From an uncultured Clostridia bacterium (lineage in GTDB: Bacteria > Bacillota > Clostridia > Christensenellales > CAG-917): a DNA stretch of 49,505 nt. The DNA lies in assembly GCA_947589475.1 (NCBI GenBank), contig CANQBO010000015.1, forward strand, positions 1 to 49,505. Direction: 5' to 3'. The position numbers were made by a program, and so were the translations under genes. Below the pieces are notes generated by a model, which saw nothing but the letters and a program-made list of their open reading frames with translations, searched no databases and was not told the origin of the DNA. The first letter of the stretch is position 1. Each line of letters starts with the position of its first letter. This document shows, in pieces, positions 49,275 through 49,505 of this stretch.

Positions 49275-49505
49275 ATGAAAAAAATCAACTTCAAACTGTT
49301 GATTGTCGCACTGCTTGCGGTACTGCTCGTGTGCTCGCTGTTCGCTTGTGACCCCAAGGACAAAGGTCCTGCTGAACCCGTCCTGGAAAACATCGAGACA
49401 AGCGCGTTCTTCAACGAGTTGCAAACCGTCAGTGCCGGCATAGGCAACCAGGCTGTCCCCGAGTCAGCCAACATCTTGCTGGACGCAGACCTCACCCTCA
49501 AATTG
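49275..49505 (+). CDS. Secreted lipoprotein, N-terminus only
   Basis: The first 77 codons of a gene that runs off the right edge. Signal peptide KLLIVALLAVLLVC ends in Ser-Leu-Phe-Ala-Cys (Cys25), followed by an acidic/proline linker and FFNELQTVSAGIGNQAV. AAGGAGG lies four bases before the ATG. The mature part is too short to assign. It follows the giant membrane protein after a terminator and has its own promoter. Confidence 0.85.
   Translation, partial: MKKINFKLLIVALLAVLLVCSLFACDPKDKGPAEPVLENIETSAFFNELQTVSAGIGNQAVPESANILLDADLTLKL

Overview
The window looks like a piece of a chromosome from an uncultured anaerobic member of the Clostridia, probably a gut lineage near Christensenellales. 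This placement is inference; there is no rRNA to anchor it. The supporting signs are strong AGGAGG-type ribosome binding sites, near-consensus sigma-A promoters, a CIRCE heat-shock operator, a THF riboswitch, a housekeeping gene set typical of Firmicutes, and a series of very large secreted lipoproteins. I saw no rRNA, tRNA, CRISPR array, transposase or phage gene.

Layout. 1-8.8 kb is a surface-protein region. A BspA-like leucine-rich-repeat (LRR_5) lipoprotein runs off the left edge behind a long, apparently pseudoknotted leader. Two small membrane proteins follow, then a small XRE repressor divergent from a 1316-aa LRR lipoprotein, with two identical dyad operators in the shared promoter. 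A PD-(D/E)XK-like protein lies just downstream. 8.9-13.4 kb holds CIRCE-controlled clpB, a divergent zinc-ribbon/TIR protein and a TetR regulator. 13.7-18.6 kb is a 1602-aa lipoprotein. 19.1-23.1 kb is a heterodimeric ABC exporter. 23.1-24.3 kb is an intergenic array packed with structured repeats, including one small hairpin element inserted inside a copy of another repeat. 24.3-25.4 kb is an AT-rich membrane acyltransferase whose 5' end carries an 11-bp poly-C tract.

25.6-30.4 kb encodes lower glycolysis (pgk, tpiA, gpmI), with a small membrane-protein/ribbon-helix-helix pair between pgk and tpiA. 30.6-34.4 kb is a tetrahydrofolate operon (folC, folE, folP and a folB-folK fusion) behind a recognisable THF riboswitch. 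34.7-35.0 kb is a second small XRE regulator. 35.4-41.0 kb is an 1881-aa lipoprotein built from the same kind of repeats as the one at 13.7 kb. 41.1-43.4 kb holds an RNA methyltransferase, D-aminoacyl-tRNA deacylase and a low-molecular-weight phosphatase. 43.7-44.6 kb is a GH16 glycanase lipoprotein. 44.9-48.9 kb is a 1333-aa polytopic membrane protein of unknown function. The start of another lipoprotein runs off the right edge.

Most notable observations: (1) three nested-hairpin elements (two directly behind abc stop codons, one behind pgk) with a nearly constant architecture and a covarying apical pair; (2) the pseudoknot leader plus terminator ahead of the first LRR lipoprotein; (3) the XRE/operator control region of the second LRR lipoprotein, which has recently amplified 333-bp repeats; (4) the nested insertion of a hairpin element; (5) the likely phase-variable acyltransferase; (6) a recurring small hairpin placed just before the ribosome binding site of many genes.
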